In this document: positions 15,434 to 24,313 of the stretch, one piece after another
Numbering within the stretch: position 1 is the first letter of the stretch
How the letters are laid out: every line of letters begins with the position of its first letter
Origin: Lachnospiraceae bacterium
GTDB lineage: Bacteria > Bacillota > Clostridia > Lachnospirales > Lachnospiraceae
Reading direction: 5' to 3'
Length of the DNA stretch: 39,735 bases
NCBI GenBank assembly: GCA_015057555.1
Contig: SVEC01000024.1
Location: forward strand, 1 to 39,735
Notes under the pieces: generated by a model
Databases searched by the model: none
What the model was told of the DNA's origin: nothing
What the model saw: only the letters and a program-made list of their open reading frames with translations
Position numbers and translations under genes: made by a program

Positions 15434-16436
15434 CTGCTGTTATAATTACTTTTCCATCCTCCACAGTTATCTTAACCTTATTGGTATCAATTCCTGCAGC
15501 CTCAAGCATTTCCTCATTAAGCTGTACTCGATGTGCCTTATCAAGGACTGAGAACTCCTCATGTGCATCCTCATCAAGCTCCATGCCTTCCATGTTATCA
15601 ATCTTTTCTCTATACTGAGCCTTCATAATCTTCTCAGTACTAATCTTTCCATCAGATATCATAACTACTCTATCAACCTTATTAGCCAGCTTCATATCGT
15701 GAGTAACAATGATAATGGTAAGACCCAGCTTACGATTTAACTCTCGAAACAAATCCTGTATCATATTAGAGGTTTTTGTATCTACCGCTCCTGTAGGCTC
15801 ATCTGCCAGAAGAATTTCCGGATCATTTGCCAAGGCTACAGCTATAGCTATACGCTGCTGCTCACCACCAGACATCTGATGTGGATAGGAATCCTTTTTG
15901 TGACTCATACCTACCATTTCGATAAGCTTTAATGCCTTTTCACGTTTTTCCTTACCCTTGATTCCAGTAAAGTTCATGGCAAATTCTATATTCTCTAAGG
16001 AGGTAAGATATCCCAATAAATTTCTTCCACTTTTCTGCCATACAAAGCCTACTGTTTTCTTACGGTAGCTTACCATCTCCTTGTCTGTCATCTCCGAGAG
16101 GTTTTTACCACCTACGGTAATTTTACCTGCTGATGGTTTTTCCAAGCCACCGATTATATTCATCAGGGTACTCTTTCCACTACCACTCTTACCTATTACT
16201 GATAGCAGCTCGCCTCTTCTTATCTCCATATCAAGACCCTGCAGAGCCATAACCTCAACATCCTCTGTCTTAAATATTTTGACCAAGCTATCACATATGA
16301 TGAGTATATCATCGTTAGAAGTCTGATTAACCACATATTCTCCGGCATCTGCCATAGCATCTGACTCAACCTGATTTACTATATCTATTGTTTCTTTATC
16401 AATTAGACTATCTACATTAGTTCTCATATCTTCCAA
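15420..16436 (-). CDS. ABC transporter ATPase with long tails (LolD/MacB type)
   Basis: 338 residues, about 110 more than a minimal ATPase. The core (about 48-270) has Walker A GKSGSGKST, signature MSGGEQQRIAIA and Walker B ILLADEPTGAVD. The 45-residue acidic N-terminal and 65-residue C-terminal tails are unassigned. The first possible start is TTG at 16436 with GGTGAG upstream; an ATG at 16427 is the alternative. Its start overlaps the end of the previous ATPase gene by 20 bases. Two different ATPases for one permease suggest a heterodimeric engine. It ends at the bidirectional terminator. Confidence 0.9.
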   Translation of the reverse strand: MEDMRTNVDSLIDKETIDIVNQVESDAMADAGEYVVNQTSNDDILIICDSLVKIFKTEDVEVMALQGLDMEIRRGELLSVIGKSGSGKSTLMNIIGGLEKPSAGKITVGGKNLSEMTDKEMVSYRKKTVGFVWQKSGRNLLGYLTSLENIEFAMNFTGIKGKEKREKALKLIEMVGMSHKKDSYPHQMSGGEQQRIAIAVALANDPEILLADEPTGAVDTKTSNMIQDLFRELNRKLGLTIIIVTHDMKLANKVDRVVMISDGKISTEKIMKAQYREKIDNMEGMELDEDAHEEFSVLDKAHRVQLNEEMLEAAGIDTNKVKITVEDGKVIITAENSR

Positions 16437-17118
16437 CTATCTCACCATCCTCTACCTCATAGACCACATCTCCCATCTCCATAAGATTTGGGTCGTGGGT
16501 GGTCATTACTATAGTTATTCCCTCCTGCTCAACCAATTTCTTGAAAAGGTGCATAACCTTAAGTCCGGTTTCAGTATCAAGGGCTCCTGTAGGCTCATCT
16601 GCAAATATTATCTTTGGTCTGTGGGCTATAGCTCTTGCTATGGCAACACGCTGCTGCTCACCACCGGACATTTGTCCCGGCATATGCTGCATTCGCTCAC
16701 CCATACCAACTATATTAAGGCATTGCTTGATTCTCTCATCATACTGGCCCTCACACTCTGCAAGTCTCATAGCAAAGTCTACATTCTCGTAAGCATTCAT
16801 AATGGGAATCAATGCAACTGACTGGAATACAAAGCCTATATCCTTTCTTCTCATAGTCTCACGAGCAGACTCTGGTAGCTCCTGAATCTCTTCACCATCG
16901 AATATCACCTGTCCTTTAGTAGGCTGGTCCAGGGCACCCAGTATATTTAATAGGGTGGTCTTACCACTTCCTGAACGTCCCTTAAGTATGGTAAGTGAAC
17001 CTCTGGGAATCTTTATATCCACCCCTTTAAGAGCATAGAAATCTTCTCCGCCAGTTTTAAAGCAACGAACTATGCCAGTGCCAATCAATATATTCTCTTC
17101 ATAATTATACATTTGCAT
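16417..17118 (-). CDS. ABC transporter ATPase (LolD/MacB type)
   Basis: 233 residues, the normal length of the family. Walker A is GRSGSGKTT, the signature is MSGGEQQRVAIA, Walker B is IIFADEPTGALD, and the switch histidine is in MTTHD. It would energise the FtsX-like permease encoded just upstream (3-base gap), whose last codons contain this gene's AGGAG site. Kept as a separate gene from the second, tail-bearing ATPase downstream. Confidence 0.95.
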   Translation of the reverse strand: MQMYNYEENILIGTGIVRCFKTGGEDFYALKGVDIKIPRGSLTILKGRSGSGKTTLLNILGALDQPTKGQVIFDGEEIQELPESARETMRRKDIGFVFQSVALIPIMNAYENVDFAMRLAECEGQYDERIKQCLNIVGMGERMQHMPGQMSGGEQQRVAIARAIAHRPKIIFADEPTGALDTETGLKVMHLFKKLVEQEGITIVMTTHDPNLMEMGDVVYEVEDGEIVGRYEN

Positions 17119-17121
17119 AGC

Positions 17122-19953
17122 CTACTCCTCTCCCAGCTTAAGAGCCTGTGTAATATTAAGGGACTTAATTAGCTTTCTAAGTACCAAGATACAAACCAAT
17201 ATCATAAGCACTATAACCACTGAAAGCTTTACTATATCTCCCATTTCAAAATAAATATAAATATCTAGGTTATGCTTCTCTGGCAGGTAAACAATACCGA
17301 AAAGCTTTACGAACAAAATGGTAGAAACCATTCCAACTACACCACCAGCTATAACTGATAAAAATGTACTGAATATATGCTCGTTAATAAGCATTCCATT
17401 TACATCCTTAAGGGACATACCCATAGCTCTATATACACCGAGCAAAAGCTCTCTTTGTCTTATAGATGATATCCAGTAAATCAAAAATCCTATTGCACAA
17501 AGGATAAGAGCTATAACAAAGCTTAAGGTAAACATACCATTGGTAATCTGAATCATAGGTGAATTCTTCATTCTAGTAATATCTTCATCAAGAATACCTA
17601 TACTCTCCACATCAACCTTATTGGCCTCTAGGAAGCCTTCTACATCCTGATAGCTTGCTCCCTCTGACAAATGCATCCACACCTGGTATGGTGATATCTT
17701 AAAGCTTTTTGCCACAGTAGCGTAGTTTGCAACCACCAGGTAATTTTCCATCAATTCACCATTTTCATCATAGTAATATCTATCGTAGCCTGGCCAATCA
17801 TCCACTATAGCCGTTACCTCACACACCATAGTTCCTCTTACAGTTTCAGCCTTCTGAGGTATGGCACCCATACGGCTTGCCCTAAAGTTATCCCCAACAC
17901 TTATTCCTAACGCCTTAGCAAGATTGGAGGATATTACTACACCATTTTGCTTTGCCGCCATAGAATTAAGATGATTATACCAATGAGTATCCTTATTAAG
18001 CTCATCCTTAAAATGAGCTGTTCTTCCAAACTCATCTGTAACAATTCCTCTAAGCATACAGTTCTTAATATCCTTGCCTGAGTATGACACAGTAGTCTTG
18101 TCATCATATATTACTCTGGTTATATTGTCACATATTCCCTCATCAACAAGCTGCTGATACTTAATAAAATCAGGCTCTTGAAACTCGTAATCTACGTCTC
18201 TAACAGGAATAAAGAATATCTTATTTTCCCATTTTTCCTGAAAAACTATATCCGCACCATTTTCGTAGTATATTCTATCCTCGTTATTCCTATTTATAGT
18301 TCTTGCCGTATTGGCATTGAATAATCCTAAGGATACTGTCAGTATTAAGAATACAGATATAAAGCCCTGCTTTCTTGTTGTTCTTGTAATCTGAAGAAAT
18401 GATGCATACATAGATGGCTTCCATCTCTTCTTACCAAGCTTATAAACAAGCTTTACCAGATAGTGAGTAAGTCTTAACACCACCAGACCAAGACCTATTA
18501 TAAAAATCAAAGAATCCAGGAATATCATAGGATCCATCTTATTTCCTGCGATAGCATTCGCTCTTATATTTTCCAAATCCTGATTAAAGTTATAAAGCAA
18601 ATATATGGACACACCTAAGATAATAACGTCTACAAAATATTTCTCCCATACTGGCTTCTTGCCTGAGGATGCATCAGACTTGTGCTCTACTATAGATACT
18701 TTTGTGGCTGAAACAACAGGCACAAGAACGAATATTACTCCCACAAAGCCTGCTATCACTCCATAGATTAACATCTCCGATGCAAATGTATACATCCATA
18801 TATTCTCGAAGGAGAAGGTTAAAAAGTCTGTAGTTCCTGCTGCCAGCTTACATAGCACATAAGACAGTGGTAATCCCACCACAAGCCCTAAGAAAGCCAC
18901 TATTCCAGCCTGCAGTGTATACATAGCTATAACCTGCAATCTGCTTAAGCCTCTACTTCTATGCATGGCGATTTCATTTCTCTCTGACTCTACTATCTGC
19001 TTAGAAACCATGAATATAAATGCCAGCACCATTCCAAGTATAGGTAACTCCAATACCCATAGAATAATATTTACAGTTTTTCGTTCTAACTTAAAATCAT
19101 CTATTATCTCCTGAAATGAATAGAAAAAATTAGAATCTGCCTTCACGAACTCCTGCATATAGTACTCTATATCATCCACATTATTGCTGGTAATATCAAT
19201 ATAATCAAGCATAGTATAATGCTTGTAATTCACAGTATAGCTAGTGCTGTCAGTTCTGTAATTAGCCATAATGTAATCAAAGGATACTGAGTCTACAAAT
19301 ACATGCTCAGTAAAAGCATTTGGTTCCATCTGCCAATAAAGGTCACTGTTGTCACTCTCCTTAAAGATACCAGTAATAAGAAGCTTAAGAGTTTCTCCCT
19401 TTTCATCCTTCCAGTTTACAAAATTAAGTACCTCACCCTCTATAAGACCATACTCATCCATTACATTCTCTGGAATGATACAGGTAAGAAGTCCTGATGT
19501 GGCTGATGGGTATGCATACAATCCACCACCCTTAAGCAGCTCTGTATGCTCTACTATATCTGGCATATATGTAACCTTAAGATAATTGCCCTTGCTTCCG
19601 TAGCTACCCTGACAGCTTTCCTCATCAAAGTAAACAATAGTCTGCTTAGCCAGCACATCCACATCTGTAAGGTACTCTGTCCATACCTTATGGTAATTCT
19701 CCACACCGGCTACCACATCTTCCACTCCATTTAGGCCTTCCACATTGTAAGCGCCAGGTCTTCCTATAACAACAGGATATTCATTGTCCTCCTCTACAAC
19801 CTGTCTAAAGCTACTGTCTAAAAGCATGTTAAGAGAACCCTTTTTAAACATAGGCTGGCAGGAAAATACTGCCACTAAAAATGCCATACCAAGAAGAAGA
19901 CACAGGGTAAGCCATAGCTTATTTTTAATTTTCTTAATAATCATACGAAACAT
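17122..19953 (-). CDS. Large FtsX/MacB-type ABC permease
   Basis: 943 residues. One N-terminal helix (12-32) leads into a large extracytoplasmic domain (to about 290), then three helices of a first FtsX domain (about 293-425), further helices (about 450-560), a second extracytoplasmic domain (about 565-815) and a final FtsX set (about 820-935). The duplicated FtsX plan means one chain may provide the whole membrane part. These permeases act mechanically on substrates outside the membrane instead of forming a classic channel, exporting peptides, lipids or drugs. The gene sits between its adaptor genes and its ATPases. Confidence 0.92.
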   Translation of the reverse strand: MFRMIIKKIKNKLWLTLCLLLGMAFLVAVFSCQPMFKKGSLNMLLDSSFRQVVEEDNEYPVVIGRPGAYNVEGLNGVEDVVAGVENYHKVWTEYLTDVDVLAKQTIVYFDEESCQGSYGSKGNYLKVTYMPDIVEHTELLKGGGLYAYPSATSGLLTCIIPENVMDEYGLIEGEVLNFVNWKDEKGETLKLLITGIFKESDNSDLYWQMEPNAFTEHVFVDSVSFDYIMANYRTDSTSYTVNYKHYTMLDYIDITSNNVDDIEYYMQEFVKADSNFFYSFQEIIDDFKLERKTVNIILWVLELPILGMVLAFIFMVSKQIVESERNEIAMHRSRGLSRLQVIAMYTLQAGIVAFLGLVVGLPLSYVLCKLAAGTTDFLTFSFENIWMYTFASEMLIYGVIAGFVGVIFVLVPVVSATKVSIVEHKSDASSGKKPVWEKYFVDVIILGVSIYLLYNFNQDLENIRANAIAGNKMDPMIFLDSLIFIIGLGLVVLRLTHYLVKLVYKLGKKRWKPSMYASFLQITRTTRKQGFISVFLILTVSLGLFNANTARTINRNNEDRIYYENGADIVFQEKWENKIFFIPVRDVDYEFQEPDFIKYQQLVDEGICDNITRVIYDDKTTVSYSGKDIKNCMLRGIVTDEFGRTAHFKDELNKDTHWYNHLNSMAAKQNGVVISSNLAKALGISVGDNFRASRMGAIPQKAETVRGTMVCEVTAIVDDWPGYDRYYYDENGELMENYLVVANYATVAKSFKISPYQVWMHLSEGASYQDVEGFLEANKVDVESIGILDEDITRMKNSPMIQITNGMFTLSFVIALILCAIGFLIYWISSIRQRELLLGVYRAMGMSLKDVNGMLINEHIFSTFLSVIAGGVVGMVSTILFVKLFGIVYLPEKHNLDIYIYFEMGDIVKLSVVIVLMILVCILVLRKLIKSLNITQALKLGEE

Positions 19954-19974
19954 ACATCAAACCTCTTTACTCTC

Positions 19975-22353
19975 TTATTTATCTTCTTCCTTCTCTGTGT
20001 ATTCCACAGCAATAACATCTCCTGCCTTAAGACCACTTATAATACAAACGTCTTCTGTATAGCCAGCAGTTCCCACGCACTGAACATAGTGTTTAACTAG
20101 CTGACCATCCACAATTTTCCACACAAAGGTGTAGGTAACAGTACCTTCACCAGCCTTCACTCTATCCTCACGATAGACATAGTTTCCAGGAATCACTACA
20201 GAATTCTTGATGCTTTTCTTTGGATAACGGGCTACATAGTCCTTATCCAAGCCATAAAATTTTTCGTCATTCATCTTAACAAAATATCTGGCTGCCTGGT
20301 CACCTGAATTATTGCTTATATAAACCTTGTTATCAATGTGTGTAAAATAAAAGCTTCCGTCATTGCCATTTATTCCCACAACAGTTCCTTCATAGGTGCT
20401 GTCTCCATGTACGAATTTAATTGACTGATTAATCTTAAGTGCATCCTCACTTCTAAGCTCCACCAAACTACTTGATGGAACCTCTATGTTGAATAACCTG
20501 TCTCCCACCTTAATATTTTTGCCTAGCTTAAGGTTTAGATTGGTAATCTTACCTGACCTTTTTGCGTATATATTTACAGCTCCATTGCCATCATTATTAC
20601 AGCTAACCTTATTATACTGCTGCTCCATAACACCAAGCTGATATGTGTAATTAAGCTCCTCTAACTGTTTATTCAGCTTAAGCACCTCTAGCTGACAATT
20701 AAGCTCTTCGTAGAGATATGGACTAACCTTATCTTCTTCAGCGTCAGTTGGTGTAGCATCTGTTGGGGTTGTGGTAGTATCAGCTTCAGCATTGCCACCT
20801 GATATAGTTGCATCTGTTGGGGTTGCCTGTGGGGTGGTTGCATCCGTAGGGGTTGACATTTCTGTACCACTAGCCCCATTATCAGCATTTTCTGCTTCAG
20901 CCTCAGCCTGCTTTCTTGCAATATATGCAGCCTCAATCTCATCCTCTTTTTCGCTTATGCTCTTATTGATGGCCTCCATAATTGCCACATGGGCTGCCTT
21001 GAAATTAATGATTCCATTATACATCTGTGTAAGACTTGCACTGCCCTCATTAGTTCTTATAGTACAGATTAAATCTCCTACGCTAACCTCTTGTCCCTGA
21101 GTTACGGCTATATTTTCTATCTGTCCCTCGTATTCTGAATAAAATTTCTTCCTAGTGGTTTCCTTAATAGAATAAAAATCAGACTCCTCTGTTGCCAGAT
21201 AATCCCCATAACCTACAGTATACTCCTCATAGCTTTCAGGAAGCACTGAGTCTGATGTATAATACACCATTTCTCCCTCTGAAAGTCCTGAGATTACCTC
21301 TGTATAAAATGTATCCGAAGCACCTAATTCTACATATCTGATTTCCTTTCCTTCACCATTTTTTACATAGACAAAGTCTCCCTGCTCATCCTCATACAAG
21401 GAGTCATTACCTACTATCAAAGAATCTCTCGTCTCAGTTTTCTGAAGGAAAACAGGTACATTGCTTCCAACCTCAGGCATATCACCCTCACCTTCAAACT
21501 TCATCCTTATAGGTGGAGTTAAAGTCCTTGCCTGAGCAGTCATAAGCTCCTCTGGAAGATATTCATACAGTTTAAGCATCTGCCTTTTCCCATCCTTAAT
21601 GGTATAATATACTGGATATATTTTCTCCAGCTTATGGCCCTTCTCATCTCCTGGAATTTCTATGTAGCAATCCTCATAATCGGATATTATCACTATGTTA
21701 TCACAGCTATTTACAGTATCCGAATCCGCCAAATCCTTAATATATGTAACATAACCACTGTGAGATGCCACAAGTGTTCCATCTCCTGCAATCTTTTGTT
21801 GCTTAGCAATCTCCTCATCAAGGGCTCTTTGCTGATGATTATAGAAAAGCTCATCATAGCTGTGATTTTCCTGCAAAACAGCCAACTGAGTTTTAAGTGC
21901 TTCCTCTCCCTCTACATCACCATTTTCCTGAGCACCTTTTATTTTGTACTCAAGCTCCTTCTTGTTCTGCTCATATATCTTACAGTTTATATCCCAGGCA
22001 TTATTATTAAGAGACTTCTGTCCACTAAGGGAACTTATCTGTTCTGTAGCCCCCTCACTATCCGCCTCTACAATAACAGTACCTGCCTCCACATAATCGC
22101 CAACTTCAACCTTCACCTCCGAAACCTTCACAGTTGTAAGATAAAAGTGACAATAATCTGTAGGCACTACTACACCATCTCTTATTTCTATATCACCTAC
22201 ATTGCCCATCTCAACGGGACGATAGGATTCATTAACCGCTACTGGTTTTTGAAGCTCTGGTGCTTCCATAGCTTCCTTACCACAGCCTGTAGTAAGAAGC
22301 AGCATGGCACATAACATATATGAAATTTTAGCTTTTACATTCTTTAATTTCAC
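19975..22353 (-). CDS. Lipoprotein efflux adaptor with duplicated lipoyl-like halves
   Basis: 792 residues, unusually long for a HlyD/MacA-type periplasmic adaptor. The signal peptide ends in the lipobox LTTGC (C24). A first lipoyl-like half (VGDYVEAGTVIVE, about 80-95) with a helical hairpin is followed by a second (QGQEVSVGDLICT, about 420-432), another hairpin and barrel domains. The tip of the second hairpin carries a low-complexity loop rich in TPTDAT (about 498-540). Start is GTG at 22353, sharing one base with the stop of the preceding adaptor gene. In a cell with one membrane such an adaptor would reach into the wall. Substrate unknown. Confidence 0.85.
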   Translation of the reverse strand: MKLKNVKAKISYMLCAMLLLTTGCGKEAMEAPELQKPVAVNESYRPVEMGNVGDIEIRDGVVVPTDYCHFYLTTVKVSEVKVEVGDYVEAGTVIVEADSEGATEQISSLSGQKSLNNNAWDINCKIYEQNKKELEYKIKGAQENGDVEGEEALKTQLAVLQENHSYDELFYNHQQRALDEEIAKQQKIAGDGTLVASHSGYVTYIKDLADSDTVNSCDNIVIISDYEDCYIEIPGDEKGHKLEKIYPVYYTIKDGKRQMLKLYEYLPEELMTAQARTLTPPIRMKFEGEGDMPEVGSNVPVFLQKTETRDSLIVGNDSLYEDEQGDFVYVKNGEGKEIRYVELGASDTFYTEVISGLSEGEMVYYTSDSVLPESYEEYTVGYGDYLATEESDFYSIKETTRKKFYSEYEGQIENIAVTQGQEVSVGDLICTIRTNEGSASLTQMYNGIINFKAAHVAIMEAINKSISEKEDEIEAAYIARKQAEAEAENADNGASGTEMSTPTDATTPQATPTDATISGGNAEADTTTTPTDATPTDAEEDKVSPYLYEELNCQLEVLKLNKQLEELNYTYQLGVMEQQYNKVSCNNDGNGAVNIYAKRSGKITNLNLKLGKNIKVGDRLFNIEVPSSSLVELRSEDALKINQSIKFVHGDSTYEGTVVGINGNDGSFYFTHIDNKVYISNNSGDQAARYFVKMNDEKFYGLDKDYVARYPKKSIKNSVVIPGNYVYREDRVKAGEGTVTYTFVWKIVDGQLVKHYVQCVGTAGYTEDVCIISGLKAGDVIAVEYTEKEEDK
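20741..20855 (-). repeat. Degenerate minisatellite coding TPTDAT repeats
   Basis: A 19-base unit, GTAGCATCTGTTGGGGTTG on the plus strand, recurs at 20753-20771, 20807-20825 and 20837-20855 with 1-3 changes, plus a weaker copy at 20741-20756. The reading frame is kept throughout, so the number of copies could vary between strains without breaking the protein. Confidence 0.7.
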
Positions 22354-23345
22354 TAGTTAATCACCACCTTTTCGCCCTGGTTAAGACCAGTCTCAATTAC
22401 AGTCATGCCTTCTATGGTCTGACCCACGGTAACTGACACTGCTTCTCTAAAACCATTTTCATCAAGAGTGTAAACATATGCAGCCTCATCTACAGAGAAC
22501 ACACAATCCTCTGGCACGTAAAGTACGTCCTTCAGAGCTGGCTTATTAAGCACCATAGTCATCTTCTCCACACCTGTTACTCCATCTATGGCCATAGTAA
22601 AGTTAAGCTTCCTGCCTTCTTCTCCCTCTAGCTCTTCTATGGACACAAGGCGCAAGCTATAAGTGGAGTTAGCATAGGTTGCTTCATATATTTCATCTAC
22701 CTTAAAATCATAATCATCTGTTGTGGTGGCATAGTACTCCCCTGTACCATATATAAGGGTAAGCACATTGTCCCCAGAATTAACCACACCATAATCAAGC
22801 AAATCCGAAACCATAATTACGGTTCCATTACCCTCCGCTTTGATGCTGTAGCTTTCTAGCTTTGCATTCAATTCCTGAATATAAAGACTACAAACCTCCA
22901 TATCCTGCTTAAGTGTCTTGATAGCTTCCGTATAATCCTGCTCACTATCTATCTCCATAAGCTTAGTGTAGTGGTCAATAAGAAGTTGGTCCTCAGTTCT
23001 CTGGTTTTCATAGCTGGTTATCTGCTCAGAAATATCCCCTGCCTTAAAGCTAACCAAGGTCTGCCCTTCAGTCACCATATCTCCCTCAGTAACATATATC
23101 TGGTCTACCTCCATCTCATCCTGCCTTGGGAAGTAGTTCTTCCTCTGAAATGTATCCGAAGTAACCTCAAGAGTAAGAGTAGGCACTATATCTCCCCGCT
23201 CCACACTTACTGTCTCATAGGTGATTTTCTCATATTCACTTATTCTAACCTTTGCTCTCTCCTGGTCACCCCCCTTGCCACAGCCTGCAAGAAGCATGGA
23301 GCATCCAAGGGAGCAAATTATAATTCCTACTAAACTCTTTTTCAT
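22353..23345 (-). CDS. Lipoprotein efflux adaptor (HlyD/RND type)
   Basis: 330 residues with a lipobox LLAGC in the first 25 residues. The lipoyl-like segment DQIYVTEGDMVTEGQTLV is followed by a helical hairpin (about 110-175), the second lipoyl half, a barrel (about 225-285) and a membrane-proximal domain ending GLNQGEKVVIN, as in canonical MacA-like adaptors. GGAGG lies 6 bases before the ATG at 23345; the earlier TTG is a poor start. It is first in the efflux operon (adaptor, adaptor, permease, ATPase, ATPase), read from the promoter at 23397-23426. Confidence 0.9.
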   Translation of the reverse strand: MKKSLVGIIICSLGCSMLLAGCGKGGDQERAKVRISEYEKITYETVSVERGDIVPTLTLEVTSDTFQRKNYFPRQDEMEVDQIYVTEGDMVTEGQTLVSFKAGDISEQITSYENQRTEDQLLIDHYTKLMEIDSEQDYTEAIKTLKQDMEVCSLYIQELNAKLESYSIKAEGNGTVIMVSDLLDYGVVNSGDNVLTLIYGTGEYYATTTDDYDFKVDEIYEATYANSTYSLRLVSIEELEGEEGRKLNFTMAIDGVTGVEKMTMVLNKPALKDVLYVPEDCVFSVDEAAYVYTLDENGFREAVSVTVGQTIEGMTVIETGLNQGEKVVIN

Positions 23346-23396
23346 TATAGCCTCCAAAAGGTTAAGATATTACCACGTTAGTTCACATTAGCTTCT

Positions 23397-23426
23397 ATTA
23401 TATCAGTAATATGCACACTATGTCAT
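23397..23426 (-). promoter_or_regulatory. Promoter of the efflux operon
   Basis: Minus-strand ATGACA (23421-23426), 18-base spacer and TATAAT (23397-23402) lie between the lipoprotein stop and the first adaptor gene. Confidence 0.65.
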
Positions 23427-23428
23427 CA

Positions 23429-24292
23429 TTAATATAGATCAATATCAAATGGATCCTCTGTCCAAATAAAATCTACTATGGAACCATCTAAAGCATTGAC
23501 GCCGAATCTGGCGCAGGGTTCAGCATAATAGGTTGTTTTGTGTATATCCATAGAATAATAGTAAACCCACACCGGTATCAAAGCATAGCCCTCATCATAA
23601 TATGTAACAATATATTTTAACTCAATAGTACCTATATCACTAGACATAATCGGTCTTTCATCTATGTACTTTATTGCCATATCATTGATATAATCAAAGT
23701 CCATAAGAATGGAGTCATCCGAAAGCTCCACAAAGTTACTTTCCTCATACTTTGAAAGTTCATAATCTATACTGTTAATTACATCCTCTGGTGCATATGG
23801 TATGGTACAGCAAGGTAACTTATAATATTTTTGACCCGCTCTGCTTTCTCCCCCATAATACTCTATAAGCTGGGTAGCATGCTCTCTTTCAGCATAAAGC
23901 TCCTCTACATTACATATATCAAAGGGCTTAATAACCTTATATTCACTATTATCAAACAGCTTGTCCGTATAGCTTTTTACAAGCTCCTCATCTATAGGAA
24001 TAAAAGATAGTCCATACACCCCTATATCCTCTGTAGTCTCTGCAATAACCTTAGCATCGATGATAGTCTTTTGGTCTCCTGCCACATTTGCATTTGACAC
24101 ATAGTTTACTGACTCCGGATAGGTGTATGTAGCTTGGGCATCCATAGAAGTAGCGCTGCCTGCGTTTATATTCTCCCCTTCCACAGCACTTAGCTTGTCC
24201 TGTATGTCGTCGCTCTTATCCCTGCTACAGCCAGCGCATAAGATTATAATTAATACTATTGATAATACTACTTTCTTCATAATCTTTCTCAT
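23429..24292 (-). CDS. Lipoprotein, short paralogue of its neighbour
   Basis: 287 residues with signal peptide and lipobox ILCAGC. Not a family I can name. The N-terminal 160 residues match the neighbouring 475-residue lipoprotein (DIGVYGLSFIPIDEELVKSY against DISVYSLSYTPMDDAYIKGY, then KLFDN, EYxVxKPxxI, YYGG), and the C-terminal 90 residues match its end (YIVTYYDEGYALIPVW, FGVNALDGSI). About 180 middle residues are missing. The ATG at 24280 is an alternative start; neither has a strong ribosome site. The position just before the efflux operon suggests a sensor or substrate-binding role, but that is a guess. Confidence 0.75.
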   Translation of the reverse strand: MRKIMKKVVLSIVLIIILCAGCSRDKSDDIQDKLSAVEGENINAGSATSMDAQATYTYPESVNYVSNANVAGDQKTIIDAKVIAETTEDIGVYGLSFIPIDEELVKSYTDKLFDNSEYKVIKPFDICNVEELYAEREHATQLIEYYGGESRAGQKYYKLPCCTIPYAPEDVINSIDYELSKYEESNFVELSDDSILMDFDYINDMAIKYIDERPIMSSDIGTIELKYIVTYYDEGYALIPVWVYYYSMDIHKTTYYAEPCARFGVNALDGSIVDFIWTEDPFDIDLY

Positions 24293-24313
24293 ATCCTTTC
24301 TTATGCTTCTTCA

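Noticed and set aside
20688..20942. 84-residue glutamine-rich open frame inside the adaptor gene
   Set aside because: It is a same-strand frame-shifted shadow of the TPTDAT minisatellite, with no ribosome site.
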